A stretch of 64,000 nucleotides of DNA from Bacteroidales bacterium KHT7 (GTDB taxonomy: Bacteria; Bacteroidota; Bacteroidia; Bacteroidales; Bacteroidaceae): the NCBI GenBank assembly GCA_900102385.1, contig FNBQ01000019.1, forward strand, positions 1 through 64,000, written 5' to 3'. How positions within the stretch are numbered: position 1 is the first letter of the stretch; each line of letters opens with the position of its first letter. Below the pieces are notes generated by a model. That model made no database searches. It saw only the letters and a program-made list of their open reading frames with translations, and had not been told where the DNA came from. Below, piece after piece: positions 51,025-61,075 of this stretch. The translations under genes and the position numbers were made by a program.

Positions 51025-53571
51025 ATGAAAAAGGTGCTACAAAAAACTGTAGACTTCCTCAAACTATGTTGGGGAAAGTTTAAAGGAATAGGACGATGGT
51101 ATAAGAACCTGTACAAGGGTCAGCCTTGGTATCAGAAGATAGGCGTGGGATTTGTTTCGACAATAGTCCTGTTTTTGCTCTATCTGGTTGCCGTCGATGT
51201 TAATTTTCTGTACCTGTTTGGCGACATGCCAAGTTACAGCAACCTAAAGAAGCCAAAACTGTACGAAGCATCGGAACTTTACAGCGCAGACGGAAAACTG
51301 CTCGGACGATACTTCAACGAGAACCGTATGCCTGTTACATACGAAGAGATTTCTCCTAACATCGTAGACGCGCTCATCTGCACAGAGGACGTGCGCTTCT
51401 ACAAGCATCACGGAGTAGACTTCCAAGGAATCTTCGCCGCCGCAAAGGATATGGCTAAGGGCAACGCCCGCGGAGCATCAACAATCACACAGCAGCTTGT
51501 GAAGAATATGTTCAAGGCAAGAACAAACTATTCGCAGGGACTTTTGGGACACGTTCCAGTTGTCAAGATGATTGTGATGAAGACCAAGGAGATGATTACC
51601 GCCACAAAGATTGAATGGATTTACGACAAGAAGACAATTCTTGAGATGTACTTCAACACCGTTGACTTTGGAAACAATACCTACGGAATAAAGACGGCGG
51701 CAAAGAGTTACTTCGGCACAACACCCGACAAACTTACGCCCGACCAGAGCGCAATCCTCGTAGGACTTCTGAAGGCAACGACCACCTACAACCCTCGCAC
51801 AAATCCTAAGAATGCGATGGCTCGACGCAACGTGGTTTTGATGAATATGGTTGAGAACGGAAAACTGTCGATGGAGCAGTACAACGAGTACAGCACTCGC
51901 GACATCAAAACAACCATCATAGACAAGAAGAACGAGGTTTACACCGGCAAGGCTCCTTACTTCCGCGATGCCGTAGAGAAGCACCTGAAGCACTGGTGCG
52001 ACTCAACAGGATATAATCTCTACACCGACGGACTGAAGATTTACACCACCCTCGACACACGTCTTCAGGCGTATGCCGACTCGGCTGCGCGCAAGAAAAT
52101 GAAGGACATCCAGCGCAATTTCAAGGCTCACTGGCAGGGACAAGATCCTTGGCAGGACGAGAGTCATCATGTAATTGAGAACTTCATTCCAAAGAGAATG
52201 AAGGAAACGGTCCGCTATCAGGTTCTTGCCGACAGATTCAAGAACTGCGAGGCAAAGGAAGATTCAATAGAATATTGGATGAACCAGCCTCACAAGACAA
52301 AAATCTACGACTTCAAGAAAGACGAGATTGTTGATACAACCATCAGCACCGTCGATTCTATAAAGCACATGCTTCACTACATGCATTGCAGTTTCGTGGC
52401 AATGGAGCCAAAGACTGGCGAGGTGAAGGCGTGGGTTGGCGACATCAACTACAAGGCATGGAACTACGACAAGGTAACATCCATGCGTCAAGCTGGCTCA
52501 ACATTCAAGCTGTTTGTATATGCAACAGCCATGATGCAGGGCTATACTCCATGCTCTAAGATGCAGGACAAAAATGTTGGAAGATACGTTCCAGAGAAAG
52601 ACCCGAACAAGGGAAAGATGATTTTCTGCAAAGACTCTAACAAGCAAGTTAGAATGAGCTATTGGAGTCCGACAAATGCCAACGGCTACTTTACCGGAGC
52701 ATCATATCCGTTCAAGAGCGCGTTTGCGCAGTCTATCAACAGTATCGCCGTTCAGGTGGGCGACTCGGTTGGCTATCAGAACGTGGCAAACACAGCGCGC
52801 GCAATGGGCATAAAGTCGCCAATCGTTGCAAGTCCGTCTATCAGCCTTGGCGCAACAGACGTGAATCTTCTTGAACTCGTAAATGCCTATGCCACAGCGA
52901 TGAACGACGGCAAGTATCACGAGCCGGTTCTCGTTACAAAGATTGAAGACCGCGAAGGCAACGTAATCTACACCGCTCCTACCGAGCAGACTCAGGTGAT
53001 GAGCTATCGCGCAGCATATCTTACCCAGACTCTTCTGTTTAGCGCAATAAAAGAGCCGGGAAGCACCGTTGCCGCACTGTGGAGTTACATTCACGATGTA
53101 TGCCGCGACACCGACTTCGGCGGAAAGACCGGAACATCAAACAACCACTCGGACGCTTGGTTCGTGGGCACAACGCCTAATCTAATTGGCGGCTCATGGG
53201 TTGGCGGCGAGTACCGATGCATCCACTTCCGCACCGGAGCACTCGGACAGGGAAGCCGCACGGCTCTGCCTATCTTCGGATACTTCATGGATATGGTTCT
53301 GAAAGACCCAGCGTTCAGCAAGTACAAAGGTCAGTTTAAGTGGAAGCCAAATCCAGATTTGCTGAACGGCGAGAAGATTGACTATTCAAGCTACACTTGT
53401 GCAAGCTGCTACGTTTCGCGCAACGACAGCACTCAGAACGACTCTCTGGCTGCCACAACCGAGAAAGCCGAGGGCGAGACTGACGGAAAGGACGGTGACA
53501 AGAGCGCAAGTCAGTCTTCGGAAAAGAAGAAAAAGAAAGACGACGGAATGATAAATTTCGACGACATCTGA
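51025..53571 (+). CDS. Class A penicillin-binding protein (PBP1A-like)
   Basis: 848 residues. It polymerises and cross-links peptidoglycan. One membrane helix (~40-65); GT51 glycosyltransferase with catalytic Glu in TEDVRFYKHHGVDF and GASTITQQLVKN; transpeptidase with SxxK in GSTFKLF, SxN in QSINSIAV and GKTGTSNNHSDAW. The C-terminal ~60 residues are a low-complexity Ser/Asp/Lys tail (SSEKKKKKDDG). The GT51 start is typical; the inserted region at ~360-460 is longer than in E. coli. A helicase gene starts 10 bases later. Confidence 0.92.
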   Translation: MKKVLQKTVDFLKLCWGKFKGIGRWYKNLYKGQPWYQKIGVGFVSTIVLFLLYLVAVDVNFLYLFGDMPSYSNLKKPKLYEASELYSADGKLLGRYFNENRMPVTYEEISPNIVDALICTEDVRFYKHHGVDFQGIFAAAKDMAKGNARGASTITQQLVKNMFKARTNYSQGLLGHVPVVKMIVMKTKEMITATKIEWIYDKKTILEMYFNTVDFGNNTYGIKTAAKSYFGTTPDKLTPDQSAILVGLLKATTTYNPRTNPKNAMARRNVVLMNMVENGKLSMEQYNEYSTRDIKTTIIDKKNEVYTGKAPYFRDAVEKHLKHWCDSTGYNLYTDGLKIYTTLDTRLQAYADSAARKKMKDIQRNFKAHWQGQDPWQDESHHVIENFIPKRMKETVRYQVLADRFKNCEAKEDSIEYWMNQPHKTKIYDFKKDEIVDTTISTVDSIKHMLHYMHCSFVAMEPKTGEVKAWVGDINYKAWNYDKVTSMRQAGSTFKLFVYATAMMQGYTPCSKMQDKNVGRYVPEKDPNKGKMIFCKDSNKQVRMSYWSPTNANGYFTGASYPFKSAFAQSINSIAVQVGDSVGYQNVANTARAMGIKSPIVASPSISLGATDVNLLELVNAYATAMNDGKYHEPVLVTKIEDREGNVIYTAPTEQTQVMSYRAAYLTQTLLFSAIKEPGSTVAALWSYIHDVCRDTDFGGKTGTSNNHSDAWFVGTTPNLIGGSWVGGEYRCIHFRTGALGQGSRTALPIFGYFMDMVLKDPAFSKYKGQFKWKPNPDLLNGEKIDYSSYTCASCYVSRNDSTQNDSLAATTEKAEGETDGKDGDKSASQSSEKKKKKDDGMINFDDI

Positions 53572-53580
53572 TAACCGCAA

Positions 53581-55596
53581 ATGGAAATCAGCAAGATTGA
53601 TACAAGCAACACTGAGTTTCAGAATGCACTCCAGCTGATTCAATACACTCACAACTCCGTCTTCCTGACGGGAAAGGCTGGAACAGGTAAATCAACCTTT
53701 CTGAAATATGTATGTGCCAACACCAAGAAGAAACACGTGGTGTTGGCACCTACTGGTATTGCGGCTATCAATGCCGGCGGCTCAACGCTTCACAGTTTCT
53801 TCAAACTGCCGTTCTATCCGCTTGTGCCAGACGATGCACGATTCTCGAGCCAGCGACGGATAAAGGATTTTCTGAAGTACAACTCGGAGAGGGTGAAGAT
53901 GCTTCAGGAGGTTGAGCTCATCATCATCGACGAGATTTCGATGGTGCGAGCCGACATCATCGACTTCATAGACAAGGTTCTGCGCATCTATTGCCGAAAC
54001 ATGCGAACGCCATTTGCCGGAAAGCAGATGCTCTTTGTTGGCGACGTGTTCCAACTTGAACCTGTGCTGAAGAACGACGAGCGCGAGATGCTTCGCCCGT
54101 ACTACCCTACTCCATACTTCTTCAATGCCGAGGTTTTCAAGTCGATGGAGCTTGTAAGCATCGAGCTCACGAAGGTCTACCGCCAGAACGACTCTGCTTT
54201 CGTGTCGGTGCTGAACAACATACGCACCAACCGGACAACCGAGCACGACCTTCAGCTGCTGAACACACGATATACCGAGCATATCCGCGAGAACGAAGGC
54301 TTCGACCAGTCGGGCAAACTGTTTGTAACGCTCTGCACACGCCGCGACAGCGTTGACTACATAAACCAGAGCAAACTCGATGCCATAGACGAAGAGCCGT
54401 ACACCTTCAAGGGCGAAATCTGCGGCGAATTTCCCGAAAGCAGTCTGCCAACGCTCAAGGAACTAACGATAAAGAAAGGCGCACAGGTTCTATTCATCAA
54501 AAACGATTTTGAAAAGCGATGGGTAAACGGAACGCTCGGCATAGTACGCGATATTGACATAGACAACGACGCGCTTTTCATTGAAACCGAACAAGGCGAT
54601 TGCTTCTGGGTTACGAAAGACAAATGGAGCAACGTGCGATACACATACAACGAAACCGAAAAGAAGATAGAGGAGGAAGAACTCGGCACGTTCAGCCAAT
54701 TCCCGATAAAATTGGCGTGGGCAATAACAATCCACAAGAGTCAGGGACTCACATTCTCGCGCGTGGTGATAGACTTCAGCGGAGGCGTCTTTGCTGGCGG
54801 ACAGGCATACGTTGCACTGAGCCGATGCACATCGCTCGAAGGCATCCAACTGAAAACCGAGATTCAACGTCGCGACATCTTCGTCCGCCCCGAGATTCTG
54901 ACTTTTGCACAGAACTTTAACAACACGCAAGCCATGCAGCGCGCGCTGAAGCAGGCTCAGGCCGATGTCCTGTACAAAGAAACGGTAGAGGCATTCAACA
55001 AAGGCGATTTCGAACTGTGTCTGAGCAAGTTCTACAAGGCTATACACACGCGCTACGACATCGAGAAGCCAAACTCAATCCGATTCATCAGGCGCAAACT
55101 AAATACAATAAATTCGTTGAAGGCTGAGAACAAAAGGCTTCGCGAGGAACTCTCGCAGCGCAACCAGCATCTTAACAAATATGCGCTCGAATATGTTCAG
55201 CTTGGCAACGACTGCATAACGCAGGCGCACAATGCCAAGGCTGCAATAAAGAACTACAACAAGGCTCTGAAACTGAATCCGAACTGCATCGATGCGCTCG
55301 TCCGCAAGGGCATAACGCTGATGAATACGGGCAACACCGCCGAGGCAGAACAAGAGCTGAACAAGGCTGTGGAGCTGTCGCCAATATCGTTCATGGCTCT
55401 CTACAACCGCGGGAAACTGAACATGCAGCTTGAACGCTACGAGCTTGCCGTGGCTGATTTTGACAAATGTGTGAGCATAAAGCCAAAGCATGCCAACGCT
55501 CACCAACTGTTCGGCAACGCGCTCAACGAACTCGGAAACGAAGAAGCGGCACAGATTCAGTGGGCTATTGCAAACGAGTTGAGGAAAAAGAATTGA
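53581..55596 (+). CDS. Pif1/RecD-like SF1B helicase with C-terminal TPR repeats
   Basis: 671 residues. Helicase part (1-~440): FLTGKAGTGKSTFLKYV (Walker A), LAPTGIAAIN, IIIDEISMVRADI (Walker B), VGDVFQLEPV, LTKVYRQ, and ITIHKSQGLTF near the end. Residues ~460-671 contain a coiled coil (LKAENKRLREEL) and about four TPR units (AIKNYNKALKLNPN, EQELNKAVELSPIS, AVADFDKCVSIKPKH). TPRs suggest recruitment to a protein partner. It sits 10 bases downstream of the PBP gene, though no functional link is evident. Confidence 0.88.
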   Translation: MEISKIDTSNTEFQNALQLIQYTHNSVFLTGKAGTGKSTFLKYVCANTKKKHVVLAPTGIAAINAGGSTLHSFFKLPFYPLVPDDARFSSQRRIKDFLKYNSERVKMLQEVELIIIDEISMVRADIIDFIDKVLRIYCRNMRTPFAGKQMLFVGDVFQLEPVLKNDEREMLRPYYPTPYFFNAEVFKSMELVSIELTKVYRQNDSAFVSVLNNIRTNRTTEHDLQLLNTRYTEHIRENEGFDQSGKLFVTLCTRRDSVDYINQSKLDAIDEEPYTFKGEICGEFPESSLPTLKELTIKKGAQVLFIKNDFEKRWVNGTLGIVRDIDIDNDALFIETEQGDCFWVTKDKWSNVRYTYNETEKKIEEEELGTFSQFPIKLAWAITIHKSQGLTFSRVVIDFSGGVFAGGQAYVALSRCTSLEGIQLKTEIQRRDIFVRPEILTFAQNFNNTQAMQRALKQAQADVLYKETVEAFNKGDFELCLSKFYKAIHTRYDIEKPNSIRFIRRKLNTINSLKAENKRLREELSQRNQHLNKYALEYVQLGNDCITQAHNAKAAIKNYNKALKLNPNCIDALVRKGITLMNTGNTAEAEQELNKAVELSPISFMALYNRGKLNMQLERYELAVADFDKCVSIKPKHANAHQLFGNALNELGNEEAAQIQWAIANELRKKN

Positions 55597-55726
55597 CAAT
55601 TCATTATTCAAAATTCAAAATTAACAATTGACAATTGGGGAATTGAAACTTGAAAGTTGAAAATTCTTTTTCTAAATTCAGAATTCATAATTCAAAATTG
55701 ATAATTCATAATTGGGGGGAAAATAT
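55597..55726. repeat. AT-rich degenerate repeat tract
   Basis: Imperfect units such as AACAATTGACAATTGG and GAATTCATAATTCAAAATTG fill the gap. They resemble the reverse complement of 14505-14600. No promoter motif is evident in it. Confidence 0.5.
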
Positions 55727-56335
55727 ATGATTAAGAAACTTTATTCTAAGAATAACTCGGTAGAGGATATTCAGGAGATTGTGAATCTTCTGAACGATGG
55801 CGGTGTGGCTATTCTGCCAACCGACACGATGTATGCCATCTGCTGCAACGCTCTGAAAGAACGTGCCATTGAACGTATCTGCAAAATAAAGAACATCGAC
55901 CTAAAGAAGAAAAGTCTGTCAATCATCTTCAAGGACATGAGCCAAGTGAGCGAATATGCCAAGATGAACAATGATGCCTTCAAACTGATGAAGCGCAATC
56001 TGCCGGGACCTTTCACCTTCATTCTGCCAGCAAGCAACAAACTTCCAAAGATTTTCAAGAACCGCAAGGAGATGGGAGTACATCTGCCAAACCATCCTGT
56101 GATGAGAGAAATTTTCGGCATTATGGAAGACCCGATAATGAAGACAACAATCCCTTACGACAGCGACGATGAGATTGAGTATCTTACCAATCCTGAGTTG
56201 ATTGACGAGCGTCTCGGTCATGCCGTTGATTTGGTTGTTGACGGCGGCGACGGCGGAACAGAGCCAAGTACCATAGTCTATTGCGTTGACGGCAGCAACG
56301 AGGTTATACGTCAAGGCAAAGGCGAACTGATTTAA
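55727..56335 (+). CDS. Sua5/YciO/YrdC-family protein (threonylcarbamoyl-AMP synthase-like)
   Basis: 202 residues from the ATG at 55727. The family makes threonylcarbamoyl-AMP for t6A37 of tRNA. GGVAILPTDTMYAI, RICKIKN..KKKSLSIIF, LPGPFTFILPAS and GVHLPNHPV are the binding-site motifs. S/T-rich KRS found in TsaC is KKS here. Members close to YciO exist whose activity is unproven, so the enzyme name is provisional. Confidence 0.82.
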   Translation: MIKKLYSKNNSVEDIQEIVNLLNDGGVAILPTDTMYAICCNALKERAIERICKIKNIDLKKKSLSIIFKDMSQVSEYAKMNNDAFKLMKRNLPGPFTFILPASNKLPKIFKNRKEMGVHLPNHPVMREIFGIMEDPIMKTTIPYDSDDEIEYLTNPELIDERLGHAVDLVVDGGDGGTEPSTIVYCVDGSNEVIRQGKGELI

Positions 56336-56355
56336 CAAATCAAAAAGCATCAGAA

Positions 56356-57288
56356 ATGCACATAACGAAAAAGAACATCCTACTTACATCTTCCGTAATC
56401 ATTATTGTGCTGCTCGCCGCAATAACGGGCGGAAGCTTTTATATGCTCAGCTACTCGCTAAGCCCCGACAAAACGCGCCACAACTCCGATTCGTGCTATC
56501 GCGAACTGTTCGAGAGATATCCCGAGACAGCCGAGTGGATTGACAGTCTGAAGCGCATCGACGCGCTACGCGACACGTTCATGACTATGCCGACGGGCGA
56601 ACGGCATCACGCCTACTTCGTAAACAGAGGCGGTAATAGGACGGCACTCGTTATTCACGGATGGCGCGACCAAGCCATAAAATACTTCTTTCTGGCACGA
56701 ATGTACGAGCGCGACCTTGGCTACAACGTGGTGATGCCCGACCTTCACGCAAGCGGAATGAGCGACGGCGAGGCCATCGGCATGGGATGGAACGACCGTC
56801 ACGACGTGATGCAATGGCTGAAAGCCTTCAAGAGCGACACGATGGTTGTTCACGGCGTATCTATGGGAGCCGCCACAACGATGATGATGTCGTCGCTCCC
56901 AAAGCCCGACGACATCAGCGACCTTCGTTTTGTTGAGGATTGCGGATATACAAGCGTGTGGGACGAATTCTCGGGCGAACTAAAATCGCAGTTCGGTCTG
57001 CCCGAATTTCCACTGATGTACACAACGAGCCTTCTTTGCAAAATGCGCTACGGCTGGAGTTTTGGCGAGGCCTCAGCCATTGGCGAGGTTATAAAATGCA
57101 AGTACCCTATGCTGTTCATCCACGGCGACAAAGACACGTTTGTACCAACCGAGATGGTCTATCGTCTGTACAAAGCCAAGCCCGAGCCAAAAGCCTTATG
57201 GATTGGCAAGGATGCCATCCACGCTCGCTCGTATATGATGCACAAGGCTGAATATACCGAGGTTATCAGAAAGTTTTTAGGAGAATAA
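56356..57288 (+). CDS. Alpha/beta hydrolase, membrane-anchored
   Basis: 310 residues. N-terminal helix (residues 9-33) acts as an anchor or uncleaved signal. LVIHGWRDQA holds the oxyanion region; the nucleophile is Ser in HGVSMGAA; Asp in FIHGDKDTFVP; His in DAIHARSY. The pattern is that of serine-aminopeptidase-like/BAAT-like hydrolases common in Bacteroidales. Substrate unknown. It begins 20 bases after the YrdC gene. Confidence 0.85.
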   Translation: MHITKKNILLTSSVIIIVLLAAITGGSFYMLSYSLSPDKTRHNSDSCYRELFERYPETAEWIDSLKRIDALRDTFMTMPTGERHHAYFVNRGGNRTALVIHGWRDQAIKYFFLARMYERDLGYNVVMPDLHASGMSDGEAIGMGWNDRHDVMQWLKAFKSDTMVVHGVSMGAATTMMMSSLPKPDDISDLRFVEDCGYTSVWDEFSGELKSQFGLPEFPLMYTTSLLCKMRYGWSFGEASAIGEVIKCKYPMLFIHGDKDTFVPTEMVYRLYKAKPEPKALWIGKDAIHARSYMMHKAEYTEVIRKFLGE

Positions 57289-57356
57289 TCTTTTTACTGA
57301 GGTCGGATATCGAGACAACGTCTCTCACTAAATCATTCTGTTTTTTATAATCAAAA

Positions 57357-57394
57357 AAAGGACAAGCCCCGAAAGACTTGCCCTTTATTTTTTT
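57357..57394. terminator. Bidirectional terminator
   Basis: AAAGGACAAG (57357-57366) pairs with CTTGCCCTTT (57377-57386), one mismatch. T-runs on both strands (TTTTTTT on each side) serve the plus-strand hydrolase and the minus-strand polysaccharide locus. Confidence 0.7.
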
Positions 57395-57412
57395 GTATGT
57401 CAGAAGTGAAAA

Positions 57413-59080
57413 TTACTCTGCTACAATCCAGCGTGGGTCGCCGACATTCTTTGACGCTACACCGCTGTTGATGACTGTAAGGTCGCCCTCATCAGCATTC
57501 TTGAATACAGCAGCATCGTCAAGACCAAGAGCCTCAACGCCCTTGATTGTCTTAGCCCAAGTTGTTGTTGTCCAGCTGTTGACTACCGTTGGATTTACAG
57601 CCGAACGAATGTTCTTTGTTACATCATCTGCACTCTTTGCAAACAAACAGTTCTCGATTACAAAGTTTGTTGCTCCGTAGCCAGAACCAAAATCGATAAA
57701 GTACTGGTTGTTTCCGAATACGTTGTAGAATGTAACGTTGCGGATTTCGACAGAACTGAAGTTCTTGCCAGATGACAAGATTAAGCCCTTACCGTTAGTA
57801 CAAAGATTGTAGAATGTACTGTTTTCGATGTTTACCTCAGAAGTAGAGCCGTTACGCAAATCGAAGAATGCGTAGTTGTTACCGCACTCTGTAAAGACGC
57901 TGTTCTTAACGTTAATCTTAGAGATGCTTACAGAAGCACTCTGGATACGCAAGAATGTGTTAGACTTGAATCCCCTCACCTTACAGTCGATGATGTTAAG
58001 TTCAGACACGCTACCAGCGTTGCTCTGGTTGATAAAATAGCCAGTACCAACTACATTAAGGTTCTGGAATGTGATGCTGCTGTGAGCACCAGCGATATCC
58101 ATTGTCTTTACGAAGTTAAGAGTTGGAACTGCGCCAGCACCTCCGAAGAATGTAACAGACATTCCGCTTGGGATAACCAGATTAGCATCTGTTCCTTCGT
58201 CAGAAAGGCTCTTTAAATCGACAGTTGTTCCACCCTTGATGATGGCAGTTACGCTGTAGCTTGTCTTGCCGTCGGCAGCAGCCTTTGCAGCAACAGCCTT
58301 GAGGTCGGCATCAAGATTGCCTGTGCAAGCAAACTTGTACTCGGCAGCCGGACTTGCATCTGCTGTAGTTGCTGAAACTGTTCCGCGCTTTGCATCGGCA
58401 TTGTAGATTACGAATGTGTAGAATGTAGACGGAGTCAAATCGGCAACGGTGAGTTCGCCAGCCTGCTTAGCCTCATCTGAAAGCTGAATATTCTGCACAA
58501 CCTCATCGCCATTAAGAACCTCGATGTTTGTAACCTCGGCGTTTGGAGTCCAGCTAAGGTGAATTGTTGTCTCGTCGCGGTCTTCATCAGTAATGGCATT
58601 GAAAATCTGTTCTGCCTTAGTTTTGAAAGAGAATTTCTTAAGATAAACCCAATGAGACTCTTTTGGCTGATTGTTAGGACAAGCCTCAGCACCGGCAGGC
58701 ACATTCTGCGGAACGTAGCGTCCCTTCATACGGAAGTAGTACTTTGTGTCGCCAGCCAAGCCAGTCAGAGTGTAAGGAGTTGTTGTTATAGAGCCGTCCT
58801 CGCCGAATGTCTTGATAACGATGGCAGACTCGTCAACACCATCGAACAGAGAATCTTTTGAAACCTGCATGATGTAGTAAGTTGTGTTTGGAGTCTTGCC
58901 GAAAGACACCTCGGCTGTCGTTGCCGTAGGCGTAACGCTCAGCGACGACTGTGTGCTGTGAAACAAACGGTCGTAGGAAGAATCAACCTCCCAGTCGTTG
59001 CCGTCTGTACAAGCTATGAAACTTGTGGCTGTCAGGAGCGCAACAGCTCCCGACATAACCATATTCTTAAAATTCTTCAT
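57413..59080 (-). CDS. Lipoprotein with Fn3-like and beta-helix domains (DUF4957/DUF5123-like)
   Basis: 555 residues. Signal peptide and lipobox FIAC at residue ~24. Two Fn3-like beta-sandwiches (~45-150, and ~165-245 with TTIHLSWTPNAEVTNIEVL), then a repeated beta-helix region (ITFQNLNVVG, LNIIDCKVRGFKSN, INVKNSVFTEC, VNIENSTFYNL, VEIRNVTFYNV, FVIENCLFAK). Such DUF4957/DUF5123 proteins often follow SusD in loci for pectin-like glycans. It probably binds or cuts a surface polysaccharide; no catalytic residues were identified. Confidence 0.75.
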   Translation of the reverse strand: MKNFKNMVMSGAVALLTATSFIACTDGNDWEVDSSYDRLFHSTQSSLSVTPTATTAEVSFGKTPNTTYYIMQVSKDSLFDGVDESAIVIKTFGEDGSITTTPYTLTGLAGDTKYYFRMKGRYVPQNVPAGAEACPNNQPKESHWVYLKKFSFKTKAEQIFNAITDEDRDETTIHLSWTPNAEVTNIEVLNGDEVVQNIQLSDEAKQAGELTVADLTPSTFYTFVIYNADAKRGTVSATTADASPAAEYKFACTGNLDADLKAVAAKAAADGKTSYSVTAIIKGGTTVDLKSLSDEGTDANLVIPSGMSVTFFGGAGAVPTLNFVKTMDIAGAHSSITFQNLNVVGTGYFINQSNAGSVSELNIIDCKVRGFKSNTFLRIQSASVSISKINVKNSVFTECGNNYAFFDLRNGSTSEVNIENSTFYNLCTNGKGLILSSGKNFSSVEIRNVTFYNVFGNNQYFIDFGSGYGATNFVIENCLFAKSADDVTKNIRSAVNPTVVNSWTTTTWAKTIKGVEALGLDDAAVFKNADEGDLTVINSGVASKNVGDPRWIVAE

Positions 59081-59101
59081 TGTTTTCTCTGTGTTTCTTT
59101 A

Positions 59102-61060
59102 TTAGTCACTGTAACCATAAGAATTGTGCAAAGAGCCGTTCGACTCAGAAATTGTTGTTGAGCCGATTGGCAGCAGATATCTGTTCTTTACTGTAGAGTT
59201 GAGACCTGCACTGATGAATGGCAGATAAGTGTTGATATTCTTCTGCTTGTCAGACTTGTTGACATCCTCGTCGCCCCAGAATGTAACAGACTCCCAACCG
59301 CCAGTCTCGACATCCTCTGGCTCTGCATACCACTGAACGCTGCTCATGTCAATCTGCCACCACTCGCAACCGTAACGGCTGTCGTCCTTGCTTACCTTGT
59401 TGTACTTGAAGTAGAGCTTCTTTGGATAAACGTTGCCAGCCTTTACTGCATTTGTGTAAGATGCCTTGAACTCATCAATCTTTGAACTCAAAAGATTCCA
59501 GCGGATAAGGTCGAACTTGCGGAAGCCCTCACCTGCCAACTCCCAAGCATCCTCGTCTACGATTGCGCTAAAGAAGTTATCGGCAGTAAGGTTGTTGACG
59601 TAGCTCTGAGCATTAACCTTGTCAGCCTCGGCAAAGGCGCGTGTATGAACCTGACCAAGAGCCTCGCGAGCTGTAAGGCTGCATCCTGCAACGCCTGCAT
59701 CTGGATTGCCGTTAAGGTAGTTTGCAACCTCGGCATACATCAGCAATACCTGAGAATAACGCATACGGATTACGTTGATACCGCTCATCCACTTTGCATT
59801 ACCTGCGTTGAGGGCAACAGAGCGCCACTCCTCGTTCATCTTTCTTACATCCCACTTACCAACATAAATCTCGAAAGGCTTGTTGCCCTGCATGTTCTCT
59901 TTCAAGATGCCGTTCTCTTCCTTCATCTCGTATGTTGCACAAGTGATGTCGCGACGCTGGTCTTTCTTGTCGAACGACCAGAAGAAAGGAGCAGTAAGCT
60001 TAACCTTACCAGACGAGTTACCCTTTGCACCGAATGCTGTTGAAGCACCGTTTATACGAACACCGATGGTGTAGCCAAGTTCGCTCGACTTGCCAAGTCC
60101 ATCTGGAATCTCAAAGATATTCTCCTGATACTGAGTGTCAAGTTCGCGCTGATTTATCTTGTACCACTCGTCGGCAAACGAAGGGTTAAGTTTGTGCTTT
60201 CCGCTGTTGATGATAGCAGCAAGATGCTCGCCAGCCTTCTGATACATAGCCTTGCGAGTAGACTCGTCGCAACGCTGTGTTGGATACTTTGCATCTGAGT
60301 TCTCGGCAGCTGTCTCGTAGCCGCTCTTTGCCTGCTCGCGGATTGCCCATCCAGCGCGTGTAAGGCAGAGCTGAGCAACAACAGCGTGAGCAAATCCCTT
60401 GTTGGCATGCTCGGTTGTCAGACCATTCTCGCCAGCCCATGGAAGGTCGTCGATTGCGCCCTCAACATCGCTGATGAGTGCGTCGTAAATTTCGTCGCGG
60501 TCGGTCTTGCCAAGATAAACGTTCTCTGGGCTTGTTGCATTCAGTTTGAATGGAATATCGCCGAACACACGAGTAAGGTCGAGATATACCATTGCACGAA
60601 GAACCTTTGCCTCAGCTCTGTAACGGCGCAAAGCCACAGCCTCGTCGCTGTTTCCGCCAGCTGCGCTACTGCTGTTTACGCCATCAACAAGCATGTTTGC
60701 ATACTCAATGGCTGAGTACATTGCGTTCCAACCCTTTGAAAGGTTTCCCCATCCCGGATTGGCGTTATAGTTCATGTTACCGCGCTCGCTCGTTGTGTTA
60801 CTTACGTTGCCCTCGCCCAGACCGTCGATAAGTTCGATGTCTGAGTTTGTAGCCCAGTGCATGCTTACATACTGAGTGTAAGTCTCGCCCTTGGTCAACT
60901 CGCCGTAAACCTTATTTAGTATGAGATTTGCATTTTCTGCGCTCTCGCATGCAGTCTGTGTCGTAATCTCCGAAGGCGATGTCTGATCAAGAAAATCAGA
61001 ACATGAAGCAGCAGACACAACACCTGCACCTAATATTATTGCTTTAAAAATATTTTTCAT
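59102..61060 (-). CDS. SusD/RagB-type nutrient-binding lipoprotein
   Basis: 652 residues. Lipobox AASC, then SDFLDQTSPSEIT, the typical SusD start. Internal marks of the family: WNAMYSAIEYANMLV, RAEAKVLRAMVYLDLTRVFGDIPF, IRMRYSQVLLMYAEVAN, and WELAGEGFRKFDLIRW at the C-terminal half. It covers the SusC channel as a lid and captures oligosaccharide. It begins 15 bases after susC and ends 21 bases before the DUF5123-like gene. Confidence 0.95.
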   Translation of the reverse strand: MKNIFKAIILGAGVVSAASCSDFLDQTSPSEITTQTACESAENANLILNKVYGELTKGETYTQYVSMHWATNSDIELIDGLGEGNVSNTTSERGNMNYNANPGWGNLSKGWNAMYSAIEYANMLVDGVNSSSAAGGNSDEAVALRRYRAEAKVLRAMVYLDLTRVFGDIPFKLNATSPENVYLGKTDRDEIYDALISDVEGAIDDLPWAGENGLTTEHANKGFAHAVVAQLCLTRAGWAIREQAKSGYETAAENSDAKYPTQRCDESTRKAMYQKAGEHLAAIINSGKHKLNPSFADEWYKINQRELDTQYQENIFEIPDGLGKSSELGYTIGVRINGASTAFGAKGNSSGKVKLTAPFFWSFDKKDQRRDITCATYEMKEENGILKENMQGNKPFEIYVGKWDVRKMNEEWRSVALNAGNAKWMSGINVIRMRYSQVLLMYAEVANYLNGNPDAGVAGCSLTAREALGQVHTRAFAEADKVNAQSYVNNLTADNFFSAIVDEDAWELAGEGFRKFDLIRWNLLSSKIDEFKASYTNAVKAGNVYPKKLYFKYNKVSKDDSRYGCEWWQIDMSSVQWYAEPEDVETGGWESVTFWGDEDVNKSDKQKNINTYLPFISAGLNSTVKNRYLLPIGSTTISESNGSLHNSYGYSD

Positions 61061-61075
61061 CTCTTGAATTTTTCT

